Shown one piece after another: positions 24,380-33,213 of a stretch of 37,972 nucleotides of DNA (its first letter is position 1; every line of letters starts with the position of its first letter). The notes beneath the pieces are model-generated. The model saw nothing but the letters and a program-made list of their open reading frames with translations. It was not told the DNA's origin and made no database searches. The stretch comes from Oscillospiraceae bacterium (GTDB taxonomy: Bacteria; Bacillota; Clostridia; Oscillospirales; Ruminococcaceae): the NCBI GenBank assembly GCA_900768995.1, contig CAAGEZ010000021.1:1-37972 (forward strand), read 5' to 3'. The position numbers and the translations under genes were made by a program.

Positions 24380-26188
24380 TCACTTCAAAGACTCATAGTA
24401 ACTGCGTATTTTCTGTGCCATAAGTATTCTTCTCTTGGCAAGAAAGTCCTGATAATCATCTACAGTCATATTCTCAAATCCATCAGGCAAACAGTTTTCT
24501 GCAAGATTTTTTTTGAGTTTTTCTTCATCGGTAATACCGCCATATACAGCCTGCTTTGTCTTGCACTGCTCATATACGGTTTTCATATACTCGCAAGGAG
24601 CATCATCCTGAATCTTGATATTTATCTCAGTTTGCAGATATACATAATTGGCGATCTGATTATAAATATTCTTGTTATTAAGGCCACATTTGATAAGGTA
24701 ATTCTTCGGGAACAGATGATGAATATCTCCTCTGTTGGTTATCATAGACTTGACTTCAATATGCTCCGATAAGAATCCTCTGTCATTTGCCTTGATCTGT
24801 GCCATAAGGAAAACAAGGAAGAACGGACTGCTTGAAACAGCGGTATCAAGGCGCTGAATAAGCTCAAAATTCCAATACGCATCAGAAAGCTGTGCTGCCT
24901 CGACCTGCTCAATATAGTCAAGTGGATTATCAGCAGCAGCAAATCTTTTTATGTCATAATCGAACATTGATTCAGGTGAAGCAGAATATCTTGTAGTGAG
25001 AATTGAAAGCATCACCCATCGTCTTACAGCTTTTTCGATTATATTAGCATCAACCTTTTTGTCACGAAGGTGCAGATACAGAATATATCCGAAGTTGATA
25101 ACATTCTTTGAACGTATCAGAGAAGAATTCACTATACCTATGGAATCAAGTATCATTAGATAGCGTTCAAAATTTGTCTTATTAACAAATGCTATTACAC
25201 CGTCGTGAAGCTTTTTGAAAGAATCTTCCTCAATCTCTATTTTGTAATCTTTCTGCTCAAAATCACGTCCGGATAACAGGCTGACAAGATCCTCAAGCTT
25301 TCCTCTTCTGAATTTATATGTAAATGCAACTCTGAGGACATCGGTATAATCGGGAGTATATACATGCTCCGCTTTGTCCTTTGCCCAAGATATTGCCGTA
25401 AATTCAGGTGTTGAGGAAAATTCCGTATCATTATTTTTAATGTCAGAAAAATCTCCGGGATTTTCAATGATATGACAGAAGTAATCAATAGTCTTTCGGG
25501 TGATGTTTCCGCCGTATTCTTCATTTGAAGATATTTTTGACATTGCAAAATCGGCATTGGACAGAACAGCACCCTTTGAGTTTATGCGTATAAATATCTC
25601 TGTTACCTTATCAATTTCCAAATCGTGTGAAAGGGTTATTACACCAAGATTATTGGTATCAATAGCTTTCAGCCTTGTAAGGATCTGAGAAATCTTTGAC
25701 ATTTCAGCCTGATCGGTGATGTTATTCTTCGTGCAGTATGAAAACAGGAACTGAAGTGGGTCAAATCCTGCCTTAAAAACCTCTGAAATATCGCTTATCC
25801 ACTCAGGATTTTTCATATTTGCAGAGTTACGAACCTCAAATTTTTCTTCAAGAGGATTAAAAGCAATATATATTCTTTTCTTTTTGTAATGACTATCCAC
25901 TACCTCCTGACCTACAATAGCAGCTGCCATTGCCGTTACTCTCTGCTGTCCGTCTATGAGAACTCTTTTTCCCATAGACTTAGAACCATCTTTGAGCTTT
26001 ACATCAGGATTTTGCCATTCAATAATGTAACCTACAGGATAGCCCTGATACAGCGAATCAATAAGATCTCTGACTTTGGTATTTTCCCACACAAAAGGAC
26101 GCTGTATTTCCGGAATAGCTATGGTTTTGGACCTTATATTTGAAAGCAGAGTTTCCACTGTGCAGTTGTTTACTGTATATCTTGTCAT
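24380..26188 (-). CDS. DUF262/HNH protein (GmrSD-like nuclease)
   Basis: The 602-aa protein has the DUF262 N-terminal NTPase/ParB-like signature: IPEIQRPFVW at about 25-34 and DGQQR at about 79-83. Near the C-terminus GDIHHLFPKNYL (about 487-498) and the following NQIANYVYL...IN segment match the HNH-type DUF1524 nuclease part of GmrSD-like type IV restriction enzymes and of BrxU or SspE relatives. Those proteins use a nucleotide to drive cleavage of modified or phosphorothioated DNA. The start codon overlaps the Mod stop codon (TAATG), so it is translated with Mod. It may cut DNA by a criterion different from Res. The modification it senses is not known. Confidence 0.85.
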   Translation of the reverse strand: MTRYTVNNCTVETLLSNIRSKTIAIPEIQRPFVWENTKVRDLIDSLYQGYPVGYIIEWQNPDVKLKDGSKSMGKRVLIDGQQRVTAMAAAIVGQEVVDSHYKKKRIYIAFNPLEEKFEVRNSANMKNPEWISDISEVFKAGFDPLQFLFSYCTKNNITDQAEMSKISQILTRLKAIDTNNLGVITLSHDLEIDKVTEIFIRINSKGAVLSNADFAMSKISSNEEYGGNITRKTIDYFCHIIENPGDFSDIKNNDTEFSSTPEFTAISWAKDKAEHVYTPDYTDVLRVAFTYKFRRGKLEDLVSLLSGRDFEQKDYKIEIEEDSFKKLHDGVIAFVNKTNFERYLMILDSIGIVNSSLIRSKNVINFGYILYLHLRDKKVDANIIEKAVRRWVMLSILTTRYSASPESMFDYDIKRFAAADNPLDYIEQVEAAQLSDAYWNFELIQRLDTAVSSSPFFLVFLMAQIKANDRGFLSEHIEVKSMITNRGDIHHLFPKNYLIKCGLNNKNIYNQIANYVYLQTEINIKIQDDAPCEYMKTVYEQCKTKQAVYGGITDEEKLKKNLAENCLPDGFENMTVDDYQDFLAKRRILMAQKIRSYYESLK

Positions 26189-28269
26189 TACAGCACCTTC
26201 CTAACCGTATCCGGCGAATAAGCCGCAAATATCTGCTCAAAGTTTGCAGCAACGCTGTCATTTGCCATAGAGCTGTCGCGCATAACGAAATAGTACGGCT
26301 TCTGCTTTGCAATAGCGGTAATTGTTTCATCGGTCACGTTCTCGTCAAAGCAGGCGATAAGATAGTTATCCTCAACATTAAACACCTTTTTGCCATCGAT
26401 AGTGCTTTCTTCAATCTTGCTTGAAAGCAGAATACCGAGGTCAAGCATAACCTGAAACAGCAAATCTTCGGGAGTTCTGTCCTCTTTGATATTATCTGCA
26501 AGGCTGTCAAGGAAAGAAGGCTGAAACTCTGAGGGATTGTAATAAACGTCCTTCATATTTGTACTGTCAAGTTTGAGTACACGGAAACCGATGTCAATTG
26601 CATCTGCCATTTTTTGATTTTCCTTTTGTGTGCAAGAATCATCTTTCTCTGGAATATTGACATAATAGCCCGGATTTTTTTCTTGACCTAATTCGCTTGC
26701 TTCAACAATTGACACCTTCAAGTCTGGCTCATCTTCAAAATTACATTCCTTTAATAGGTCAATTGCATAACGATATGTACTACCTACTTGACGAATTTGT
26801 TCCTGTATTTTTGTTCCCGATCTTCTTATGCGCTCTTTGCCAATTTCACAAATATTCTTAAAGCCAGTCTTATATGCTTCACTTTTTTCATCAGTTTCTT
26901 CAGGAAGCTGTACCATAATAAATTTTCTCTTTCCACCGTCATCTGCATTGAGTTGTACTACTGCTTGAGCTGTAGTAGCAGAGCCACTGAAAAAATCAAG
27001 AATAATAGCGTTTTTATCAGTTTTAGTACTCATATCTATTAAGTATTTTATTAAACCTACAGTTTTAGGAAAACTAAATACTTTACCATCAAAAATTCCT
27101 GTAATTTCTTTTGTTCCATCTAATGACATACCTATATTATCTGGCAATTTTGTACTTACTGGCATCATACCAAACATATCACCCGCCTTTTTCATATCAT
27201 CTTCTTTCCAATATCTAAACGCAGGTTTTGATATATTTAAAAAATCATAGTCATCAGGAAATACTATTTTTCCTTCTGCATAATATTGATCAAATGTATC
27301 TTCTGTTACTGCCCAAGTTCTATTGGGATTGGCTGGATATTCCTTTCCATTTTTAGGATTGACTATAGTAAAATTACTATTTGGTCTTTCTGTTGCTGTT
27401 CTTTGAGTTGTCAAATCATGAATACGCCAAGGACGATTAGGGAAATCATCAGTTTCATAATACTTTCTTTCCGTACCATTCACTCTTGCAATAAATTTAT
27501 CGGATTTTGCATAACAAATTATCCACTCATAATCTTGAGATACACCAAAAGGAACATCGGATTTGGCAGTTCGTTTTCTCCAAGGAAAAGTCGCAACAAA
27601 ATTTGTTTCGCCATAGATTTCATCACATATCTTCTGCAAATTTTCTTGTTCATTATCGTCAATAGAAACAAAAATAACCCCATCATCACTAAGCAGGTCT
27701 CTTGCAACTTTCAGTCTCGGATAGATCATATTAAGCCAGTCAGTATGAAAACGTCCGTTGGTCTCAGTATTATGAACAAGGCGGTTGCCCTCCTCATCAA
27801 ACTGACCGCTTTTGCCAAGATAATTGTCTGCATTCTCAGCAAAATCATCGTTGTAAACAAAATCATTGCCTGTGTTGTAAGGCGGATCTATGTATATCAT
27901 TTTCACCTTGCCAAGATAGGTTTCCCTCAAAAGTTTCAGAACGTCAAGATTGTCACCCTCGATATAAAGATTTTCGGTATTGTCAAAATCAACGCTTTCC
28001 TCCCTGCAGGGGCGGAGAGTCATATTTATCGGTGAATTTGCAAGCAGAACGGCTTTCTTCTTGTCGGGCCAGGTGAACTGATAGCGTTCCTCCCTGTCAT
28101 CAACTACCCTGCAGGATATCTCCTGCATAAGCACGTCTTTGTCTATGGCACGGACAACCTCGCCTGTAGTTTCATCTATTGTTTCGGTAACGGCGTTAGG
28201 AAACATTGCCGCAAGTTTTTCATAGTTTTTGTTTGCTTGGTTGGGGGTGTGCATTTTAAGTTTGTTCAT
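26188..28269 (-). CDS. mod: Type III DNA methyltransferase, Mod subunit (N6-adenine)
   Basis: The 693-aa protein is a beta-class methylase: catalytic motif IV DPPYNTG at about 128-134, then the target recognition domain, then the AdoMet-binding FSGSAT at about 427-432. It both recognises the site and adds a methyl group to adenine N6, and it is required for Res to act. The gene overlaps the TIR gene by 14 nt. The stretch from about 26.6 to 27.65 kb, covering the target recognition domain and motif I region, is clearly more AT-rich than either end and uses AAA, AAT and ATA more. This mosaic is what is expected if specificity cassettes are swapped by recombination. The recognition sequence cannot be read off. 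Confidence 0.93.
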   Translation of the reverse strand: MNKLKMHTPNQANKNYEKLAAMFPNAVTETIDETTGEVVRAIDKDVLMQEISCRVVDDREERYQFTWPDKKKAVLLANSPINMTLRPCREESVDFDNTENLYIEGDNLDVLKLLRETYLGKVKMIYIDPPYNTGNDFVYNDDFAENADNYLGKSGQFDEEGNRLVHNTETNGRFHTDWLNMIYPRLKVARDLLSDDGVIFVSIDDNEQENLQKICDEIYGETNFVATFPWRKRTAKSDVPFGVSQDYEWIICYAKSDKFIARVNGTERKYYETDDFPNRPWRIHDLTTQRTATERPNSNFTIVNPKNGKEYPANPNRTWAVTEDTFDQYYAEGKIVFPDDYDFLNISKPAFRYWKEDDMKKAGDMFGMMPVSTKLPDNIGMSLDGTKEITGIFDGKVFSFPKTVGLIKYLIDMSTKTDKNAIILDFFSGSATTAQAVVQLNADDGGKRKFIMVQLPEETDEKSEAYKTGFKNICEIGKERIRRSGTKIQEQIRQVGSTYRYAIDLLKECNFEDEPDLKVSIVEASELGQEKNPGYYVNIPEKDDSCTQKENQKMADAIDIGFRVLKLDSTNMKDVYYNPSEFQPSFLDSLADNIKEDRTPEDLLFQVMLDLGILLSSKIEESTIDGKKVFNVEDNYLIACFDENVTDETITAIAKQKPYYFVMRDSSMANDSVAANFEQIFAAYSPDTVRKVL

Positions 28270-29113
28270 AATTGTTAATCTCCATAATTGAATTTATAAA
28301 ATTATCTAAAAGATAACTGCTATTGGTTTCATCATTTTTTAGATTAAAAAGATTTTGAATTTTGTTTTTTAGTTCAATCATACTTGTTTTACAGTTAGCA
28401 TCGGCATTTAATACCGCTCCCATTTTTCTTGTATCTACTGCACATTCATGATATTTGGGATTTCCAAACGAAAAGTTTGGAACATAGATATTCGTATAAT
28501 CACTAAGAGTAACCCATGCTGCCCCCATTTCGTTTAAACAAGCTGGACTTTCAAGATATTTATCAGACCATAAAATAATTACAAAAATCTTTCTTCCAAA
28601 ACTATCTCTAAGATAATCATATATGTTTACATCTAATGGTATCTTATGCATAGGGTGCGAAGTATATATTAATTGTTCATTTTTTACTCCTAACCCGATA
28701 ATATAATTTCGAAGAGCATCAGCATATTTTTTATCATCGGATCTGTGACTTAAAAAAATTATAGGGCTTTTATCAGGTACATTAACAGAAATATCTTTTA
28801 TCGGATATTTTTTCTTTAAGTATTCTTCTTGTTCTAATATTGCATAAGAATATTGAGTTATGAAATCAAAATTTCTTTTATGCGTAGAAAAGTTAATCAC
28901 ATATGCATTGGTTTTAATTTTTGAAATATTTGCTTCGTACCAATTGCGTATCTGCGATAAGCAATAACTTATATAATCTATATTATTATCATCTAATGCT
29001 TTTTGGAGTTGAATAAAAAGATTAGAAATAGTTTTATCGTCTGTATAATCTTCAACCGTCTGTTTAAATCCATCCACTTCTATTTTCAAAGCCTCAATAA
29101 TATCCATACTCAT
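28256..29113 (-). CDS. TIR-domain protein inside the restriction operon
   Basis: The 285-aa protein has a helical N-terminal region of about 115 residues and then a TIR domain (about 117-245): FLSHRSDD at about 120-127, LWSDKYLESPACLNEMGAAW at about 181-200. Glu195 in the CxNE part is at the place of the NAD-hydrolysing glutamate. Bacterial TIR proteins often cleave NAD to NADP-like or cyclic products in abortive infection (Thoeris, TIR-APAZ/SPARTA, TIR-SAVED); here no ThsA, Argonaute or SAVED gene is nearby. The gene is AT-rich compared with DUF4391 upstream and Mod downstream. Start 2 nt after DUF4391's stop, with AAAGGAGG before the ATG; it overlaps mod by 14 nt. Confidence 0.83.
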   Translation of the reverse strand: MSMDIIEALKIEVDGFKQTVEDYTDDKTISNLFIQLQKALDDNNIDYISYCLSQIRNWYEANISKIKTNAYVINFSTHKRNFDFITQYSYAILEQEEYLKKKYPIKDISVNVPDKSPIIFLSHRSDDKKYADALRNYIIGLGVKNEQLIYTSHPMHKIPLDVNIYDYLRDSFGRKIFVIILWSDKYLESPACLNEMGAAWVTLSDYTNIYVPNFSFGNPKYHECAVDTRKMGAVLNADANCKTSMIELKNKIQNLFNLKNDETNSSYLLDNFINSIMEINNYEQT

Positions 29114-29115
29114 AA

Positions 29116-29748
29116 TTACATATCCTCCTTTAATCCTTTTATTTTCTGCACCAATTCAAACTTCTTCTTAGGCTGTTTCTCCGCCCTTGCCAGTTTTTCA
29201 AGCTTAGCAATTTCCTTTTCAAGCTTCTCCCTACGCTCCCTGTCAGCTATCTGTTCACCAAGTGAAAGATTTTCACTGCCTTCAATCCCACCTATCTGAC
29301 GGATAAGATTTTCATAGATGCTGTCCATATCAAAGCCTTCAAGCTTAACTGCCGCAGACTGCTCATCAACCCAGTCAGAATGGAAATACTTGTTTACCTT
29401 AAAGGCATTATCACCGCCGGATTGCTCTTTATATCCTATCCACACCTGATATTTTCCGCTGTATTCAAGCACAAAGAGTATATGATACGGTATCTGCCTG
29501 TCCATCTGCCTTAGTGCTGATTCATCAAGAGCATCTACACTTAGAACTATCTTGAAAACCTCGATCTCCGTTACTACTTTTCCCGCATTGATATTTATTG
29601 TGGCAGGAGCAAGCTTATTTGTCCAGATAACACCCTGTATCTGCTCCACAAAAATACGTTTGAGTGCTGGTGTGACCGACAGATTTTCATAGAATTTCTG
29701 TTTCGGGATACGCTTGTTATATTCTGTTGAAGAGGGTAAGCCCAGCAT
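29116..29748 (-). CDS. DUF4391 protein
   Basis: The 210-aa protein resembles DUF4391: a start with LGLPSSTEYNKRIPK, a central IDAL/DESALRQMDRQIPYHILFVLEY segment, and a Lys/Glu-rich coiled-coil end (about 165-210). DUF4391 genes are frequently placed next to a PLD-like SNF2 helicase and type III Mod and Res genes, as here. It may be a partner of the helicase. No catalytic motif is visible. Confidence 0.85.
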   Translation of the reverse strand: MLGLPSSTEYNKRIPKQKFYENLSVTPALKRIFVEQIQGVIWTNKLAPATININAGKVVTEIEVFKIVLSVDALDESALRQMDRQIPYHILFVLEYSGKYQVWIGYKEQSGGDNAFKVNKYFHSDWVDEQSAAVKLEGFDMDSIYENLIRQIGGIEGSENLSLGEQIADRERREKLEKEIAKLEKLARAEKQPKKKFELVQKIKGLKEDM

Positions 29749-29769
29749 ATCATCACCTCAATTGAAAAA

Positions 29770-32700
29770 TCACTTTACTACAAGAAAACATATCAGTTCA
29801 AAATCGTCCAGCCCTTTGATATCGGAAGTAAGCACTGATGTCCCTCCAGGTTTGAAAAGGCTGTCAATATCACTTTCTTCCTTGACCTCAATAACCGACG
29901 AAATAGCTTCACTTAAAAGCTTGGAAACAGCTGTCATATTCCTGCCGTCACGGGTTTCCTTATTAAATTCACGGCACTGCTCTTTAAAAGGCTCTGCTTT
30001 GCCTTTGCACAGCAACCTCATCTTATCAAGCATTGCTTTCGGTGAAAGATGGTCACATATAATTTCGCCATCATTTGAAATATACACCATGTAAAACGGG
30101 TGCAGGCGATTTTGTCTGTCAATATTCACACTGTCCGAACGGTTCTTAAGCACAAATATCACACCGAGCGGCGTTTCGTCTGAGGACTGCGCAACGGCGT
30201 GCATACCGAATGGAGCCTTGTCAATATCGGGGTGTATCTTTATATATTCAAGCAGGTCAAGACGAAATTCGTTAAGTCCCAGATCCATAATTGAAATGCC
30301 GCTCGACATCTCTTCAATGTCAACGACCTCTTCCTGTAAACGCTTCAGCTGGGATTTTCGATATTCCAGATCAGTTTTTTCATCTTCGCTCAGAATATTA
30401 TCATCACCGGTTGCCGTCATATCAACAATTTTCATTCTTGTTTCAACTTTTGCCTTCAGGTCGATATACTCATCAAGAGTCACATCAGGCCAGAAATTCA
30501 CAAGCTGGATATACTTGTTTTTACTGCCGATACGGTCAATACGTCCGAAGCGCTGAATGATACGAACGGGATTCCAATGGATATCAAAGTTAATAAGGTA
30601 ATCACAGTCCTGCAGGTTCTGACCTTCCGAAATACAATCTGTTGCTATAAGAATATCGATGTTTGTATTATCATCAGGCATAAGGAGCTGCTTGTCCTTT
30701 GATATCGGAGAAAAACAAGTCAATACAGTATTGAGATCATACTTTTTCAGCTTTGCCGTTGTTCTGCCTTCAACAGAGCCTGTGATAATAGCAGTATCCA
30801 GCCCGAAATTATCCTTTGCATATCGGCTTACATTTTCATACAGATAATCTGCTGTGTCTGCAAATGCAGTAAAAATAATGATTTTCTTATTACCCTCATT
30901 GATAGGATTTTCCAACTTGTTTTTTATTACAGCTAAAAGTTCCTGAAGCTTGCAGTCGTGAGCAGGAGTAATATCCCCGACCATAAGAGTCAATAGCTCA
31001 AGTACTTCACTGTCCTTTGCAAGCTCTTCCCGCCAGGATTTATAATCCATATCAGCAAGTTCAATTTTAACCTTTCTTCCGAAAGAAAACAGTTCCTCAC
31101 CGTTCTGATCTTCGCCATCAAATTCATCATACTGTGAAATATCTGTCAGCTCAATTGTCTGTGAAGACAGTTTATCATACATATCAATTGATCTGATAGT
31201 TGATTCAATAAGCTCTCTGATTCGGGTAAGAGTAAGATTAAATGAATAAACAGAGCTCTCCATACGCTTCATAAGATTTATTGCCATAAGTCTGCGAATA
31301 CCCTGTTCACGACCCATCTGCGTAAGACTGCCGTCATCTCCGAAAAGCTCTGTATATTTTTTCAGCTTGCTTGGAAGAATGTATCGAGATGGTCTGTATA
31401 TGTCAAGATTAAGCTGCAAAAGCTTTTCAAATATCTGATTATAGTTTATAGCATCTTTCAGATCGGTAAGCGGTGGATTCTTGGAAATCGGTTTCTTCCT
31501 TGTAGGAAATGTTCCAATATCAGATGTATCATAATACTTTTGAATATGCTTTCTTGAACGGGCAATTGTTACACTGTCAAGGACTTCAAAGAAATCAAAG
31601 TCCAGCATTTTTAGGAGATTATCTGTAGTCCTTTCAGATATGTCCCACTTGCTCCAGAGATTGAAAGCTTTCTGTGCATTTCTGAAAATATCGTCAATTG
31701 AGCGTTTGGTACTAAGCTTCTCATCAATTATATCCGTATGTCCCTCATAAGCAAGTGCAAGCTGATTTTTAAGATCATTGAAGCGGTTATTGACGGGTGT
31801 AGCCGAAAGCATAAGGACTTTTGTCTTGACTCCTGCTCTGATGACCTTTTTCATCAGGGTAACATACCTGTTCTCCTTTTCGTACTCATCAGGATTATCT
31901 ACAATTTTGCCGCCGTTTCTGAAATTATGAGATTCATCAATAACCACAAGATCGTAATTGCTCCAATTGAGCCTATCCAGATCAAGTCCATTAGATGTAC
32001 CGCTTGTACGGTTTATATCAGTATGAAACAGAACATCGTATCTTAACCTGTCCGATGCAATGGGATTGTTTTTATAGTTATCCCGATATGTATTCCAGTT
32101 ATTTGCCAGCTTCTTAGGGCAAAGTACAAGAACTGACTTATTTCGGTTCTCGTAATACTTGATTACAGCAAGCGCAGTAAATGTCTTACCTAAACCGACA
32201 CTGTCAGCAAGAATACACCCATTATACTTTTCAAGCTTGTTGATTATTGCAAGAGACGCATCTTTCTGAAAATTATAAAGTAGGCCCCATATCTTGCTTT
32301 GTTTAAAACCTGTAGCCTCATTTGGAAGAACATCTTCCGATATATCTTCAAGGAATTCATTGAAGATATTATACAAGGTTACAAAATATATGAAATCAGG
32401 AGAATTTTCATTATATGCTGTGGAAATATTTTCTATGACCTCATCTGTAACATCCTGCAGACGACTTTTATCATTCCAAATATTGTCAAAAACGTCAATA
32501 TAGGATTTAGATACAGGGAATCCTGTTTTCTGTATCATACTGTAAGCATTATTGCCGCGTTCACATCCAAGATCAACGGTTGTAAACCCATTAATGGGCA
32601 TATAATTTGTATCATCAACATTGATAAAGCCCATCATATTTTCGTTTGTAATATTTGATTTGAATGTGACCTTTTTGCGTATCCAGTCAGCACATTCCTT

Positions 32701-33009
32701 TGCTATAGCTTTTTGAGTAAGCTCATTGCGAAGCTTTACTTCAAATTCAGTACCATAAAGACTGCGTTCTCGATTAAGTCGGGGTATATAAAACTCTCGT
32801 TTTTCTTTCTTTGATTTTTCAGTTATAAAGGTCGGAGACGTAAAAATAAAACGGAGCTCATCAATATTCGTAAGCTGCTCTTTAAGCTCCCTGAAAGCAT
32901 ATATGGAAAAGCAGGCAGCAGCAATAGAAATTTTACTATCCTGCCTTATCTCCATAGTCAGATCATCCTTCAGAGTTTTATTAATATTATCAATAAGCTC
33001 AAAATTCAT
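29770..33009 (-). CDS. PLD-like/SNF2-type helicase of the restriction operon
   Basis: The 1079-aa protein begins with a PLD-like domain (about 25-130, including ELRFIFTSPTF) without a clear HKD pair, followed by a SNF2-class SF2 helicase: ADSVGLGKT at about 268-276, DESHNFRNGG at about 358-367, LSATPVNN at about 401-408, and QRFGRIDRIGSKN near 830 as motif VI. Such helicases translocate on double-stranded DNA and are found with DUF4391 and type III restriction genes. It is the first gene of the minus-strand operon, about 60 nt downstream of a strong promoter. It is not a DISARM helicase: the DISARM partners DrmA, DrmB and DrmC are absent. Confidence 0.88.
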   Translation of the reverse strand: MNFELIDNINKTLKDDLTMEIRQDSKISIAAACFSIYAFRELKEQLTNIDELRFIFTSPTFITEKSKKEKREFYIPRLNRERSLYGTEFEVKLRNELTQKAIAKECADWIRKKVTFKSNITNENMMGFINVDDTNYMPINGFTTVDLGCERGNNAYSMIQKTGFPVSKSYIDVFDNIWNDKSRLQDVTDEVIENISTAYNENSPDFIYFVTLYNIFNEFLEDISEDVLPNEATGFKQSKIWGLLYNFQKDASLAIINKLEKYNGCILADSVGLGKTFTALAVIKYYENRNKSVLVLCPKKLANNWNTYRDNYKNNPIASDRLRYDVLFHTDINRTSGTSNGLDLDRLNWSNYDLVVIDESHNFRNGGKIVDNPDEYEKENRYVTLMKKVIRAGVKTKVLMLSATPVNNRFNDLKNQLALAYEGHTDIIDEKLSTKRSIDDIFRNAQKAFNLWSKWDISERTTDNLLKMLDFDFFEVLDSVTIARSRKHIQKYYDTSDIGTFPTRKKPISKNPPLTDLKDAINYNQIFEKLLQLNLDIYRPSRYILPSKLKKYTELFGDDGSLTQMGREQGIRRLMAINLMKRMESSVYSFNLTLTRIRELIESTIRSIDMYDKLSSQTIELTDISQYDEFDGEDQNGEELFSFGRKVKIELADMDYKSWREELAKDSEVLELLTLMVGDITPAHDCKLQELLAVIKNKLENPINEGNKKIIIFTAFADTADYLYENVSRYAKDNFGLDTAIITGSVEGRTTAKLKKYDLNTVLTCFSPISKDKQLLMPDDNTNIDILIATDCISEGQNLQDCDYLINFDIHWNPVRIIQRFGRIDRIGSKNKYIQLVNFWPDVTLDEYIDLKAKVETRMKIVDMTATGDDNILSEDEKTDLEYRKSQLKRLQEEVVDIEEMSSGISIMDLGLNEFRLDLLEYIKIHPDIDKAPFGMHAVAQSSDETPLGVIFVLKNRSDSVNIDRQNRLHPFYMVYISNDGEIICDHLSPKAMLDKMRLLCKGKAEPFKEQCREFNKETRDGRNMTAVSKLLSEAISSVIEVKEESDIDSLFKPGGTSVLTSDIKGLDDFELICFLVVK

Positions 33010-33064
33010 ATTGATTCCGTCCTTAATATTATCTTTTTCTTAATCCCGCATATAATTAATATTT

Positions 33065-33093
33065 ATTATACCACAAATCGTCAATTTTATCAA
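33065..33093 (-). promoter_or_regulatory. Sigma-A promoter of the defence operon
   Basis: On the minus strand TTGATA (33088-33093) and TATAAT (33065-33070) are separated by 17 nt. It can drive all genes down to 20.36 kb, since no convincing terminator interrupts them. Confidence 0.83.
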
Positions 33094-33146
33094 GAGAAAT
33101 TTTGCATTTGTTTGTTTATATTTACAACCATATATCGTATGAATAA

Positions 33147-33182
33147 ATCATCAGCAATGCCCTATAGAACATTGCTGATGAT
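33147..33182. repeat. 13-bp inverted repeat between resolvase and defence operon
   Basis: A perfect 13-bp dyad (33147-33159 with 33170-33182) with a 10-nt loop, just downstream of the resolvase stop. On the minus strand it is followed by only a weakly T-rich tail, so it may be a weak terminator or a protein-binding site. Confidence 0.5.
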
Positions 33183-33213
33183 CTATTCACATTCAAGGAT
33201 ATCTTCTCACTGC

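Noticed and set aside
27286..28035. Plus-strand open frame of about 249 codons within mod
   Set aside because: It is a Ile/Cys/Phe-rich shadow of an AT-rich coding stretch; the minus-strand frame has all Mod motifs.
20356..33009. DISARM, BREX or Thoeris assignment for the defence operon
   Set aside because: No DrmA/DrmB/DrmC, no BrxC/PglX/PglZ, and no ThsA-type partner for the TIR protein; the core is clearly type III Mod and Res.
33147..33182. 13-bp inverted repeat considered as an attachment site
   Set aside because: There is no direct repeat elsewhere in the window and no integrase; it is more likely a weak terminator or binding site behind the recombinase gene.
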